NCBI RefSeq assembly: GCF_026151205.1
Contig: NC_087083.1
Coordinates: 6,302,460 to 6,366,459 of the forward strand
DNA from: Bolinopsis microptera
Taxonomy: Eukaryota; Ctenophora; Tentaculata; Lobata; Bolinopsidae
Reading direction: 5' to 3'
Length of the DNA stretch: 64,000 nt
How positions within the stretch are numbered: the first letter of the stretch is position 1; each line of letters begins with the position of its first letter. Of the stretch, positions 1 to 12,196 are shown piece by piece. The translations under genes and the position numbers were made by a program. The notes beneath the pieces were generated by a model. It was not told where the DNA came from and made no database searches. It saw nothing but the letters and a program-made list of their open reading frames with translations.

Positions 1-1900
1 GAGATATCTAACCTCAGTAATGGGACAATCAGACGAAGTTTTTCATTTCTAGGACAGAACTTGAAAAGATCTTTAATCGACTGGGGGACATCAAATTTAA
101 GAATTTTGAATAATTCCATAAATGTATGGTACATGTGCAGATTCTCCAGGTTCATAATTTTCTGCTCGGTGAATAGCGGTTTAGTGTGTTCAAGACAGTA
201 GTTCTTGCTAGCCATATGTTCGTTATAAGTTCTTGAACGTGCACAGGTTAAATAGTATTCTTTATGATCAAAATTGGGAATGTTACCAAATAGCAGTCTT
301 ATACATCGTTTTTGAATTGCAAAGATTTTATTCAGCTTATGTTTAGGGATCCCACCCCAGCAACTTATACAATAGCTAAGATGTGACATAAAAAGAGCAT
401 TGTATAGTTTCAAATATTCAGATTTGGGAATGAATTTGCAAATTCTCTTAATCGATACAATACTGGAGTTCAGCTTTAAAGATAAATGATTAAGATGTGG
501 TTCCCAGCTTAGCTGTTCGTCTATTATCACCCCAAGAAACTTTGTACATTGAACTTTTTCTAGCTTTTTGCCATCTATTAAAATCGTTAGATTCCTGTTA
601 AAGGGCCGTGTTCTGGCACAGGTCTGTGTTGCTCTTGACAAACCTGGCTGAAAATGCATATAACAACTTTTCCCTGCATTTATATGTAACTTGTTAGACT
701 CCATATAGTTACTGACTTGTTTCATTACATGATTAGCTTTTTCAAAAGCTTCCTGTGCTGAACTACCTATCACAAAAATATTTGTATCATCAGCAAACAG
801 GACGAATTCAGCCAAGCTTGAGGAGCTCACAATATCATTTATATAAATCAGAAATAGTAGAGGTCCTAACACTGACCCCTGGGGTACACCATACTCAACT
901 GAACACTTGTCCGACTTTTCAGTTTGAAAAGAAGTTACTTGGCTACGGTTTGTTAGATAGCTAGCAAGAGTTTTTAGTGCAATACCTCTTACTCCATAGT
1001 GTTCAAGTTTATGCAGGAGTTTATCGTGCTCAATTGTGTCAAATGCTTTACTTAGATCAATAAATATTCCAATTACATGATTTTTCTGTTCAATCTCATT
1101 AAGTATTTTATTGACAGAATAGTTTACGGCATGAGATGTTGATTGTTGAGTGTTGTTTTCTAAAACCAAATTGTCGATCATAAATCACGTTCATAGCACT
1201 GAGGTAATTATATAACCTATTATAGATTATTTTTTCAAGTATTTTTCCAAATATCGGTAATGTAGAAACAGGTCGATAGTTATCAAGGCATCGTGAGTCT
1301 CCTTTTTTATAAATTGGTGTAATAGAGCCCGTTTTAAGCTTGTTTGGAAAGACCCCATTGTCCAAGAACCAATTAAAGAATCTAGAGATATGACCAGACA
1401 GATAATTTACACTCTTTTTTAAGACTTTAACAGAGATATCACTTGCCTTCCCATTTTCAAGGCTACCAATGATTTTACTTATCTCTTCCTCGTCACAGGG
1501 GCTGAGAAAAAAAGAGTTCACTATTCTTTCTCTGCCCTTGAGGTATTGTTTAAACTTCGTCTTAATAAAATTGCCATCAGTTACCGTACGAGATGGTACA
1601 GAAGATTGAACTTTTGAATTAAGATTACGAGCAATAGACGAGAAGTAGATGTTAAATCCGTTAGCAATCTCACGGCGTTCAGTTACAATTCGACCATCAA
1701 TTAAGAATGATGCTTTTATATCTTTTTTAGATTTACCCCTGAGTTCGTTAATCAATTCCCAGGTTTTTTTAATATTTCCTTTAGCAAGTTCAAATTTTTT
1801 TCCATAGTGGGCTTTTTTCGCAGATTTTATAGCTTTGTTTAGGATAGAACGATACTCCTTATACTTAAGATATAAAGTTTCCTCACCTAATGGGTTGATT
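1..1900 (-). mobile_element. Non-LTR (LINE) retrotransposon, 5'-truncated
   Basis: Minus-strand copy of a Jockey/CR1/L2-like non-LTR retrotransposon. It begins near 1900, where it abuts the plus-strand helicase remnant, and runs off the window at base 1. Only the region just upstream of the reverse transcriptase, the reverse transcriptase itself and the following connecting region are present; no endonuclease domain is visible, which fits ordinary 5' truncation during target-primed insertion. The 3' end lies outside the window, so target-site duplications and a tail cannot be checked. The exact 5' boundary is uncertain by about 20 bases. Confidence 0.9.
1..1900 (-). pseudogene. Reverse transcriptase of the LINE, one frameshift
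   Basis: The protein is readable in two frames. The upstream part (about 1900 down to 1130) carries the finger region with ITPIYKKGD and NYRPVSTLP and ends at FGFRKQHST. The downstream part (about 1137 down to 1) is open to the window edge and carries motif A FIDLSKAFDT, motif B YGVPQGSVLGPLLF, the catalytic FADDT (near 784-800) and the later FLGVIID block. The two frames join at 1125-1145, where a 7-bp direct duplication shifts the frame; without it, reading continues through TSHAVNYS. The catalytic residues are all present, so the copy looks young. The family assignment (RT of non-LTR type) is firm; the clade is inferred from the motifs. Confidence 0.9.
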
Positions 1901-1905
1901 TTGGT

Positions 1906-3138
1906 ACACGAAGCCTTGAAACTAGAAGCTCCTCCTGAAGTAAGAGATTTTGTCGGTATCAAATATTTGACTGCTGAACAAGACAAGACATTAAAATCAA
2001 AAGAAAAGTTGTTGTGGATAGATGGACCCTCATGGACCGGCTGGGACCGGTAAAACAGTTATTATGTGCGGGAAGATTCTAGAGATAGCGTTATCTGATA
2101 AGAAGAACAAGATCGTGGTTATCACATTTGCTGGTGAAGGTAATAATGCTAACTTGTATGAAACTGCACTGGGTTACGCAGGGGTAAGCTGTGAGACGAT
2201 CACGGTTGAATATGAAGACCCCCATAACACATAAGTTGAGCTAAATGGGAAGTTAATAAATGTAGTTAGTAGAAGTGAGAAACCAAGTTGTTATCATCAA
2301 GATGGAACGACTGATAGGTTTACCTCAAAATATAGCGAATCTGATAGCATCTCAAACGGACAGTAGTGCATTTATAGACGATATGCAGGTTTTCTGGAAC
2401 TATTCTCCTCCCACTAACGTTGTGATGCAAGAGTTAATTGTTACTCTAAAATAAAGTTATCCGATGAACACCACGTGTGGGTAGCCTGTGACATGATACA
2501 GGGTCACTGGTATAAGTTTTATCGCAGCTTTGATCGCGAATATTTAGACACTGAACTGGTATTGTTGTCAGATGAGCAGCGAGTTTCTTTGTCTAAAAAC
2601 TTGAGGAACACCTTCGACATATCATCTGTTTTAGATGTGGTAAGGGATTTGTATACTGCAAAAAGCACTGCAAAAGTTTTTCCCAAAACAGGAGTGTGGA
2701 CATTTCATACATGGACCATTAACTACGATACATTTTATGGAGAGACTAGGTTACGATTACTGTACTATATTGTTTAAAGACGTTTTGATAAATGAATTTA
2801 AGATGTTATTGAAGACAAATGATTTAGATTATACTGATATAGGAATACTACACTCCGACGCTAATGTTATTGTAAAGACTGCTGTAGACACACTGAGAAC
2901 TGAAGGTTACGACACTGATAAAATAATAACGTGCAAGTGTCAAGATAGCCATTCAAGTGAGTGGCCTGCTGTTATTGCAGTGTTTTTATGGGAGGGACAT
3001 GAGCTTCATGATCTGAGTCTTCTTTATACCGCAATATCACGAGCACGGGTTAAGTGCTCTATTCTGATAATACACCGCCCGTTATTATCGTATGAAGATA
3101 GTTCAGATGATGCAGGTAAACACATTAACCGTAACTGA
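1906..3138 (+). pseudogene. SF1 P-loop helicase remnant (UvrD/DUF2075-like)
   Basis: The helicase motifs appear in the right order but in several frames. LTAEQ precedes a Walker A (DGPAGTGKT, near 2025-2055); a Walker B-like FIDDMQ lies near 2370-2390; WVACDMIQG follows near 2479, then LSKNLRNT near 2590; GHFIHG lies near 2700; the C-terminal TAISRARVKCS is near 3030. I see at least four breaks: about 10 extra bases inside Walker A, a stop at 2232, a frame change near 2440 and another near 2690. None is flanked by convincing splice sites. The N-terminal part is cut at the LINE junction. This family is expanded in many invertebrates; the exact subfamily is not resolved. Possible AATAAA signals occur near 3531 and 3575. 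Confidence 0.75.
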
Positions 3139-3732
3139 TTAGAGAAATTAGAGCCTATAGCTCGCGTGATAAAACATTATTAAGTTTAGTTTTGTAGTAG
3201 ATATGTTTAAAGTTACTTACTAATGTTACTGGGTTTTACGTATTATATTGACTGATATTGTATTGTTTAAATGGACTGCACATAATAACTTTCTCATATA
3301 AATCCATAGTTGAGGTTCATACAATGTTCATGAGTCTAGTAGAAGCGAATTACATACTGTTTCTACAAGACAGGGCTTGTAAAGCAAATGTAGGAATAAG
3401 AAATATTTGTAAGCAGTTTGTTTAACATGCCTATTCTTGCTCTTCGTTGAGAAATCAGACGCAAGCTAATATGCCGTGCAGTCAGGTTTCGAACTGACTG
3501 AACCAAATTAAAATATGTCCATCATTTACTCAATAAATATTTTTAAGTGCTGTTAATGCTAGTAGTATTGTCTTGAATAAACATATATTGATCATGTATT
3601 ATTATAGATCATGCGATTTACAACTATTCTGAAATAACATGCATCTTTAGTCCAATTTTGTAATACTTCATAAAATGTTTAGAGATAATTGTCTCTAATT
3701 CTACATCTAATAGTTCTTCTATCTGTATGTTT
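3139..3732. other. Intergenic AT-rich DNA
   Basis: About 590 bases between the helicase remnant and the minisatellite. No open frame, RNA gene or repeat is recognised apart from two AATAAA hexamers on the plus strand near 3531 and 3575. Confidence 0.6.
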
Positions 3733-4190
3733 TCAACCCCACTCTCCTCCTACCTCACTCTCCTCCTACCTCACTCTCCTCTTACCTCACTCTCCCCCTA
3801 CCTCACTCTCCTTCTACCTCACTCTCCTCCTACCTCACTCTCCTCCTACCTCACTCTCCTCCCACCTCACTCTCCTTCTACCTCACTCTCCTCCTACCTC
3901 ACTCTGCTCTTACCTCACTCTCCTCCTACCTCACTCTCCTCCTACCTCACTCTTCTCCTATCTCTCTCTCCTCCTACCTCACTCTCCTCCTACCTCACTC
4001 TCCTTCTACCTCACTCTCCTCCTACTTCACTCTCCTCCTACCTCACTCTCCTCTTACCTCACTCTCCTTCTACCTCACTCTCCTCCTACCTCACTCTCCT
4101 CCTACCTCACTCTCCTCTTACCTCACTCTCCTTCTACCTCACTCTCCTCCTACCTCACGCTCTTCCTATCTCACTCTCCTCCTACCTCAG
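3733..4190. repeat. 18-bp minisatellite (CTCCTCCTACCTCACTCT)
   Basis: Roughly 25 imperfect tandem copies of an 18-bp unit, strongly strand-asymmetric (C/T on plus, G/A on minus). Because 18 is a multiple of three, two plus-strand frames stay open for more than 180 codons of Ser/Leu/Pro/Thr; these are artefacts. The array overlaps the 3' end of the SLC17-type gene, whose last codons and stop are read from it on the minus strand, so it probably forms its 3' UTR. Confidence 0.95.
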
Positions 4191-6715
4191 GAGGTGCACT
4201 GCATACCTCTGTGGTATACTTTCTATCCTTGAAAGGAACCCACTCGTCTCTCTTCAGGAAGTAAGCAAGCACAATGACCAGGGATGAAACAGCTGCAATC
4301 CCAGCTACCACGAAGAAAAAGAACGACCACTTTTGTTTGTAGACCTCCGTATAGTTTGGTGTATCAGGGGGAGTGTTGGTAATAGCCGCCATCAACAAGG
4401 GTCCTACAAACCCCGCCATCTGACCAAAACTATTGAATATCGAGCATTTTAGAGCAGAGTTATCAGGATCTAGTTCGTAATTTAGGGTTACCAAGCCGCC
4501 GGAAAAATACGTCGAGGATGCAATCGCACAAAATGACAAAATAATCACACCACCCGTGGTCGTGTTACTGTATGACATTCCGATGGCAAATATAATCTGA
4601 CATACCATGGGGAGAACGGTTAGAATCATTCTACACTCAACCCAGGACATGATCTTATCTAGTTTCTGATACAACACTGAGAATACAATAGTGCAAACAG
4701 CGATCAAAATGCATAGAGCTGTGTTCAATGATGCGATGAGAAGAGGTGATGCTCCCAGGACTTTATTCAGGTAGAATGGTATAACATTGAGGGTATTGTA
4801 CCAGATTAAAGCGTACCCAAAGTTGTGGATACAGAAGGCTAGTAGGTAGAGACGGCATATCCCTGATTTTAGTGTGTCAGGTGCTTGGTCTGATGCAGTT
4901 TGTTCAGCTTTGGAGTCGTTTGATTTTATGATTATTTCCTTTTCATCGTCTGTCAAGTACCTGGTGAGTATTTGGTGAGTTTTAACTGCAGTAAAATATA
5001 TTTTCATCCTGAAAATGAACTTAACTGTAATAAGGACTTGACACTTTATCTTAAAATTAACCTGCATCAGTTTTCAGTATTTGTTTACAAATACGGTTTA
5101 AGTTTAGCACTAACCAAGACTTTTCAAGAGATTCTTGCACGAAAAGAAGGTGAGACACGAGCCCTAACATGTATATAGCGCTCATAAAGTAGAAATAATA
5201 TCGCCAGTTGAAACTTTCGATTATCAGAGCAGCTAATAACCCTCCTGTGCCGCTGCCAACATTTGCTATAACTCCTGAAACCAGTTAATTAGGTTAATTA
5301 GGTTAATTATGTTAATTAGGTTAATTAGATTAATTAGGTTAATTAGGATAATTAGGTTAATTAGGTTAATTAGGTTAATTAGGCTAATTAGGTTAATTAG
5401 GTTAATTAGGTTAATTAGGTTAATTAGGTTAAGGTACAGTTGCAAATAACTCATGTGAAAACGATCATAGAGTGATTGTAACTAATTATCATCAGCATCA
5501 CAAGTTCTATACGTGAATGTTTTCTAATTCTACGTTAATAGTCAGGACTCAGGAGGATATTGATGAAAATCAATGGCTTAGTTTATATGCTTAATCATAT
5601 CCTTATTTGCAATAATTAATAATCATGCAAATAATTGATTTATCATGGTTCCTACCGGTCGCAGGAATTATTGTTTTGTTTTCATCGCCAACACTGAATT
5701 TTGCAAGGTAGTTGAAGTTGAATGCAACCATTACCCCTGCTAAAAACCCTCTTATCACCTGCGATAGTAAATGGCTAATTTCTCAACTTATGTAGTTTAA
5801 AATGATATTCCAAGTTCATGAATCAAGCTCGGGGTCAATGGTCAACGAGTAGGGAAGGAACCTACAAAGTTAAATTAACTTGAAACGTAATTGAGTATCA
5901 TATTAGTAAACACCAGCAAGAATACCTACCTGAGATATTATGAGTAACTCAACCGAAACATCTGCAATGGCAGGAAAGCACGCCACAATAATCCCGGAAG
6001 CCAAAAGCCAAAATCTGTAAGTTCTAAAAAAACCTGCAAAGAAATTTTATGGGTAAAACTCTTGATTTATTTTTGAAGGGAATCTTATATTTATAACAAA
6101 GGATGTTGAAGTGATTATTTCATGTTTTACATCTTATCTAATGATGTACAGTAGTTTTACGAAGAATTCAAGCCTCATATTTAGTGTTTCCCTTCGTGTA
6201 CCCAAATGCGACATATTTTTAACAAATAATGTGTCTACCAATACCTGTAAAACGTTTTGCAATGTAAGCTGTGACGGCTTGAACAGCGTACCCATAGAAG
6301 TAGGCGCCAATAACGAAGGCTTGCGTACTCTCCGACCAGCAGAACGTTCCCTCATCGTCAGGATCATTACAGCTCTTCTTTACTAGACCCTTCATCATTG
6401 CGATCGGAATACCAAACCTGTTGGACAGTTTATTCATGTATTTACACAGTCCCTACTCGAGACAAGATATTTAAGCTGTGTTATAATCGATATAGATAAT
6501 ATATCAAGATGTGGATACTGGCGGGGAGGCGATATAAATAATACGAATGCTAATTTCTTATCGGATTTTATTTGAACGGACATTACGTTGGTATTTAAAA
6601 TGTACTGTATAGTGTATTACCTTGCAATCATTTCGAAATAAAGCACCAGAAGAATGCTACAATATGCTAAGTACCGTCTTCTTACTCTGCACCATTTCTG
6701 TATCTCGGCAAACAT
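4171..6715 (-). CDS. SLC17-family anion transporter, six exons, 490 aa
   Basis: Multi-pass major-facilitator carrier of the SLC17 group (sialin, vesicular glutamate and phosphate transporters), expected in plasma, lysosomal or vesicle membrane. Exons on the minus strand: 6715-6621, 6417-6245, 6033-5930, 5758-5656, 5274-5115, 5008-4171. Introns are 106-381 bp; all are GT-AG and every phase matches, giving 1473 coding bases, the usual family length. Seen in the product: RRRYL then TM1 ending MIAR (residues 29-32), FCWSESTQ (57-64), an arginine in VIRGFLAG (127) at the place of the conserved TM4 arginine, FNWRYYFYF (180-188), YLTDDEKE in the central loop, NYELDP (389-394) and SFGQMAGFVGP (405-415). 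The first extracellular loop is short. The start is the ATG at 6715; an in-frame ATG at 6799 would add 28 residues. Substrate is not deducible. Confidence 0.92.
5283..5432. repeat. 9-bp minisatellite (GGTTAATTA) in SLC17 intron 4
   Basis: About 16 near-perfect copies of a 9-bp unit. On the gene strand it reads as repeated TTAACCTAA just upstream of the 3' splice site at 5275-5276, so it offers many branch-point-like sequences close to the acceptor. Confidence 0.95.
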
Positions 6716-6799
6716 GGTCTTAAACGTTAGTCTAAGTCTAGTTGATTTGTGGTGCAGTGGTAAACTGGGAGGTAAGAAGGAAAGATTACAAATGAACAA

Positions 6800-7540
6800 A
6801 ACACCTCTAACAGAACCACGGACTAACTGATTTGAGATGAACCAACCATAATACCATAATGTTATTATTTAAGTCAGGTACCCCGAAAAAGTACCCATTT
6901 TCACCTATCTGAACTCGCTAATTCATCAATTATAGAATTATGTTAATATTATACCACCAAAAATATTATTATGTTGGCTCTTTTTGGTTTGCTAGATTGC
7001 ACAATGTTATCAAATTGCAATTAAAAACGTGTTCGATTACAGATTACAATAAAAGGGGAGAGATAACAGATAAACCGGTTTAACACGTAGAACATGAACT
7101 GAACTGTCTGAATGGCCCCTTTATTTCCTGTCTCGGACTTTCGATTCATAGTTATACTATACATAAGTCATCGATGATGTGTACATATGGTAGTGATCGA
7201 TGCTGTGTCTAATTTTGAAATGTTTGCATATAGTTTGTGAAACTGAAAGTTTGCATTTTCGCTGAAGTTCTTCAAATTAAAATTTCTTCCTTTGTTCTTA
7301 ATTAATACAATGCAGAGCATTCATTTTTGTGTATATATATATTTAGCGATCACGATTAAACTTATAAGAACAAACTTGGATACGTTTCGGAATAACTTCA
7401 TATGTTCAGATGACTTAATATTCTCAAAATTGTATGGGGTGAAATTGTGTCTGCAGCTTTCTGTAATCTGTATGCCCTCAATTACCATTTCAATTGTGTA
7501 ATAAGTTTTGAATCTCTACAAAAGCATCGCATACTTTTCC
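6800..7540. other. Upstream flank of SLC17-type gene, no gene seen
   Basis: AT-rich DNA between the first SLC17 exon and the satellite edge. It should contain the promoter of the minus-strand gene, but I see no clear TATA, CCAAT or CpG-rich block. The short open frame at 7292-7501 has no recognisable features. Confidence 0.5.
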
Positions 7541-10500
7541 TGTAAAATTTCCATGACCGAAAATTTACAATTTTTACTGAATTTCACACCCGCTACCAAT
7601 TAGTAAGTCAACTATATAGATGGCATATGACACGATTGAGGTGCTGGAAGTTTGATATCGGTCGGAAAAAGCCCACAGCAGAAATCTTAAGAAAACAAAA
7701 AGTTGTATTTTCAAATAAAAAGTCTGTCCCATTTTCAAATAAAAAGTTTGTCCCATTTTCAAATATGAAATTTTCTGAACACAAATTTGACAGATTAGAT
7801 GACATTTTTGCCCACAAACCAATTAGTCAGTTAATTGATGATGGTATGAAACCAAATTGGGGTACTGGAAGTCAAAATCCCGAATAAAATTGTAAAATCA
7901 TATATTCCAAATCTCTGTCCCATTTTCAGTTTTTGAAGATGAAATTTCCAGGACCGAAATTTTACAGTTTTTACTGACTCTCTCACCTGCAACCAATTAG
8001 TAAGTCAACTATAGATGGCATATGACACGATTGAGGTGCTGGAAGATTGATATCGGTCGGAGGAAGCCCACAGCAGAAAGCTTAAGAAAACGAAAAGCTG
8101 TATTTTCAAAAGTCTGTCCCATTTTCAAATATGAAATTTTCTGAACACAAATTTGACAGATTAGATGACATTTTTGCCCACAAACCAATTAGTCAGTTAA
8201 TTGATGATGAAATGAAACCAAATTGGGGTACTGGAAGTCAAAATCCCGAATAAAATTGTAAAATCATATATTCCAAATCTCTGTCCCATTTTCAGTTTTT
8301 GAAGATGAAATTTCCAGGACCGAAATTTTACAGTTTTTACTGCATTTCTCACCTGCAACCAATTAGTAAGTAAACTATAGATGGCATATGACACGATTGA
8401 AGTGCTGGAAGATTGATATCGGTCGGAGGAAGCCCACAGCAGAAAGCTTAAGAAAACGAAAAGCTGTATTTTCAAAAGTCTGTCCCATTTTCAAATATGA
8501 AATTGTCTGAACACAAATTTGACAGATTAGATGACATTTTTGCCCACAAACCAATTAGTCGGTTAATTGATGATGGTATGAAACCAAATTTGGGTACTGG
8601 AAGTCAAAATCCCGAATAAAATTGTAAAATCATATATTCCAAATCTCTGTCCCATTTTCAGTTTTTGAAGATGAAATTTCCAGGACCGAAATTTTACAGT
8701 TCTTACTGAATTTCTCACCTGCAACCAATTAGTAAGTAAACTATAGATGACATATGACACGATTGAGGTGCTGGAAGATTGATATCGGTCGGAGGAAGCC
8801 CACAGCAGGAAGCTTAAGAAAACGAAAAGCTGTATTTTCAAAAGTCTGTCCCATTTTCAAATATGAAATTGTCTGAACACAAATTTGACAGATTAGATGA
8901 CATTTTTGCCCACAAACCAATTAGTCAGTTAATTGATGATGGTATGAAACCAAATTGGGGTACTGGAAGTCAAAATCCCGAATAAAATTGTAAAATCATA
9001 TATTCCAAATCTCTGTCCCATTTTCAGTTTTTGAAGATGAAATTTCCAGGACCGACATTTTACAGTTTTTACTGAATTTCTCACCTGCAACCAATTAGTA
9101 AGTCAACTATAGATGGCATATGACACGATTGAGGTGCTGGAAGATTGATATCGGTCGGAGGAAGCCCACAGCAGAAAGCTTAAGAAAACGAAAAGCTGTA
9201 TTTTCAAAAGTCTGTCCCATTTTCAAATATGAAATTTTCTGAACACAAATTTGACAGATTAGATGACATTTTTGCCCACAAACCAATTAGTCAGTTAATT
9301 GATGATGGTATGAAACCAAATTGGGGTACTGGAAGTCAAAATCCCGAATAAAATTGTAAAATCATATATTCCAAATCTCTGTCCCATTTTCAGTTTTTGA
9401 AGATGAAATTTCCAGGACCGAAATTTTACAGTTTTTACTGAATTTCTCACCTGCAACCAATTAGTAAGTAAACTATAGATGGCATATGACACGATTGAGG
9501 TGCTGGAAGATTGATATCGGTCGGAGGAAGCCCACAGCAGAAAGCTTAAGAAAACGAAAAGCTGTATTTTCAAAAGTCTGTCCCATTTTCAAATATGAAA
9601 TTGTCTGAACACAAATTTGACAGATTAGATGACATTTTTGCCCACAAACCAATTAGTCAGTTAATTGATGATGGAATGAAACCAAATTGGGGTACTGGAA
9701 GTCAAAATCCCGAATAAAATTGTAAAATCATATATTCCAAATCTCTGTCCCACTTTCAGTTTTTGAAGATGAAATTTCCAGGACCGAAATTTTACAGTTT
9801 TTACTGAATTTCTCACCTGCAACCAATTAGTAAGTAAATTATAGATGGCATATGACACGATTGAAGTGCTGGAAGATTGATATCGGTCGGAGGAAGCCCA
9901 CAGCAGAAAGCTTAAGAAAACGAAAAGCTGTATTTTCAAAAGTCTGTCCCATTTTCAAATATGAAATTGTCTGAACACAAATTTGACAGATTAGATGACA
10001 TTTTTGCCCACAAACCAATTAGTCGGTTAATTGATGATGGTATGAAACCAAATTTGGGTACTGGAAGTCAAAATCCCGAATAAAATTGTAAAATCATATA
10101 TTCCAAATCTCTGTCCCATTTTCAGTTTTTGAAGATGAAATTTCCAGGACCGAAATTTTAAAGTTCTTACTGAATTTCTCACCTGCAACCAATTAGTAAG
10201 TAAACTATAGATGACATATGACACGATTGAGGTACTGGAAGATTGATATCGGTCGGAGGAAGCCCACAGCAGAAAGTTTAAGAAAACGAAAAGCTGTATT
10301 TTCAAAAGTCTGTCCCATTTTCAAATATGAAATTTTCTGAACACAAATTTGACAGATTAGATGACATTTTTGCCCACAAACCAATTAGTCAGTTAATTGA
10401 TGATGGTATGAAACCAAATTCGGGTACTGGAAGTCAAAATCCCGAATAAAATTGTAAAATCATATATTCCAAATCTCTGTCCCATTTTCAGTTTTTGAAG

Positions 10501-10690
10501 ATGAAATTTCCAGGACCGAAATTTTACAGTTTTTACTGAATTTCTCAACCGCAACCAATTAGTAAGTCAACTATAGATGGCATATGACACGATTGAGGTG
10601 CTGGAAGATTGATATCGGTCGGAGGAAGCCCACAGCAGAAAGCTTAAGAAAACGAAATGCTGTATTTTCAAAAGTCTGTCCCATTTTCAA

Positions 10691-11754
10691 CAGAGGCACA
10701 TATTAGGTGCGGTAAAAAAATCGAAATTATGCGGTACCGCACCCGACTATAAAGGTAAAATGTGCGGTAAGTTGCGGTAAATTTTTACCAATTATGCGGC
10801 AAATGTGCGGCGATTTTTTCGAAATTTGTGCGGGAATTGTGCGGTTTTCTTTTGCATTTTCTTAAGAACTTTGGAAATTCTAAACGTATAACCGCCGCTC
10901 TTATCAAAAATAGGTCTGTTTAAGTGTTACTGAGGGTGTAGTTCTTTACTAAGACCATGATTGAACCTATATTGAGATTCAGTTATCTGAGAACAGTGAC
11001 TTAGAGTAATCAGATGATGTGGTGAAGTTACGAATGATAACTGATAAACTATAATCAAAGTATGGTAACGACGAGGGTTTCATAACGGCCTGGGTCACGG
11101 TCCCGAAAGGGCCTGGGTCACGGTCCCGAAATGGCCTGGGTAACGGTCCCGAAAGGGCCTGGGTCACGGTCCCAAAAGGGCCTGGGTAACGGTCCCGAAA
11201 GGGCCTGGGTCACGGTCCCGAAAGGGCCTGGGTCACGGTCCCAAAAGGGCCTGTGTCACGTGGTAACTGGGTCACGTGGCCAGGCATGAGTTCCAAAAGG
11301 GCCTGGGTCACGGTCCCGAAAGGGCCTGGGTCAGGGTCCCGAAAGGGCCTGTGTCACGTGGTAACTGGGTCACGTGGCCTAGGTATGAGTTCCAAAAGGG
11401 CCTGGGTCACGGTCCCGAAAGGGCCTGAATCACGGTCCTAAAAGGGCCTGGGTCAGGGTCCCGAAAGGGCCTGAGTCACGGTCCTAAAAGGGCCTGGGTC
11501 AGGGTCCCGAAAGGGCCTGAGTCACGGTCCTAAAAGGGCCCGACTATAACATATTTTGGTTTTTACACTCGAAAATCTTAACGCGAAAATTTCAAAATTA
11601 TGCGAAATTACGCGGAAAATGCTAGATTATGCGGAAATATGCAGAAAATTACAAAATGTGCGGACATGTGCGGAAAACAATAAATTATGCGGACATGTGC
11701 GGAAAACGGTAAATTGTGCGATCCCGCACCCATCGCACCTAATATGTGCCTCTG
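10691..11754. mobile_element. hAT-like non-autonomous transposon (MITE)
   Basis: A 1064-bp insertion inside a satellite monomer. Its ends are perfect 21-bp inverted repeats beginning CAGAGGCACATATTAGGTGC (10691-10711 and 11734-11754), flanked by an exact 8-bp duplication ATTTTCAA (10683-10690 and 11755-11762). An 8-bp target duplication with CA-starting ends is the hallmark of hAT elements. TGCGG-containing motifs are repeated many times near both ends, like subterminal transposase-binding sites. There is no transposase frame, so it must be mobilised in trans. The intact ends and duplication imply recent insertion, after the monomer had joined the array. Confidence 0.92.
11087..11540. repeat. 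GC-rich 23-bp minisatellite inside the MITE
   Basis: About 19 copies of a 23-bp unit of the form GGGCCTGGGTCACGGTCCCG plus AAA, with variants. Two longer blocks replace part of the unit with a pair of CACGTGG sites (near 11255-11280 and 11355-11380), so parts were amplified as compound repeats. It contrasts sharply with the AT-rich surroundings. Open frames across it are artefacts. Confidence 0.93.
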
Positions 11755-12196
11755 ATTTTCAAAAATGAAATTTTCTGAACACAAATTTGACAGATTAGAT
11801 GACATTTTTGCCCACAAACCAATTAGTCAGTTAATTGATGATGGTATGAAACCAAATTGGGGTACTGGAAGTCAAAATCCCGAATAAAATTGTAAAATCA
11901 TATATTCCAAATCTCTGTCCCACTTTCAGTTTTTGAAGATGAAATTTCCAGGACCGACATTTTACAGTTTTTACTGAATTTCTCACCTGCAACCAATTAG
12001 TAAGTAAACTATAGATGGCATATGACACGATTGAGGTGCTGGAAGATTGATATCGGTCGGAGGAAGCCCACAGCAGAAAGCTTAAGAAAACGAAAAGCTG
12101 TATTTTCAAAAGTCTGTCCCATTTTCAAATATGAAATTGTCTGAACACAAATTTGACAGATTAGATGACATTTTTGCCCACAAACCAATTAGTCAG

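Noticed and set aside
3689-4287. Two overlapping plus-strand frames of about 190 codons rich in Ser, Leu, Pro and Thr
   Set aside because: They are readings of the 18-bp minisatellite, whose length is a multiple of three; the real gene lies on the other strand.
11253-11441. Plus- and minus-strand frames in the GC-rich block of the MITE
   Set aside because: Tandem repeat artefacts without any transposase motif.
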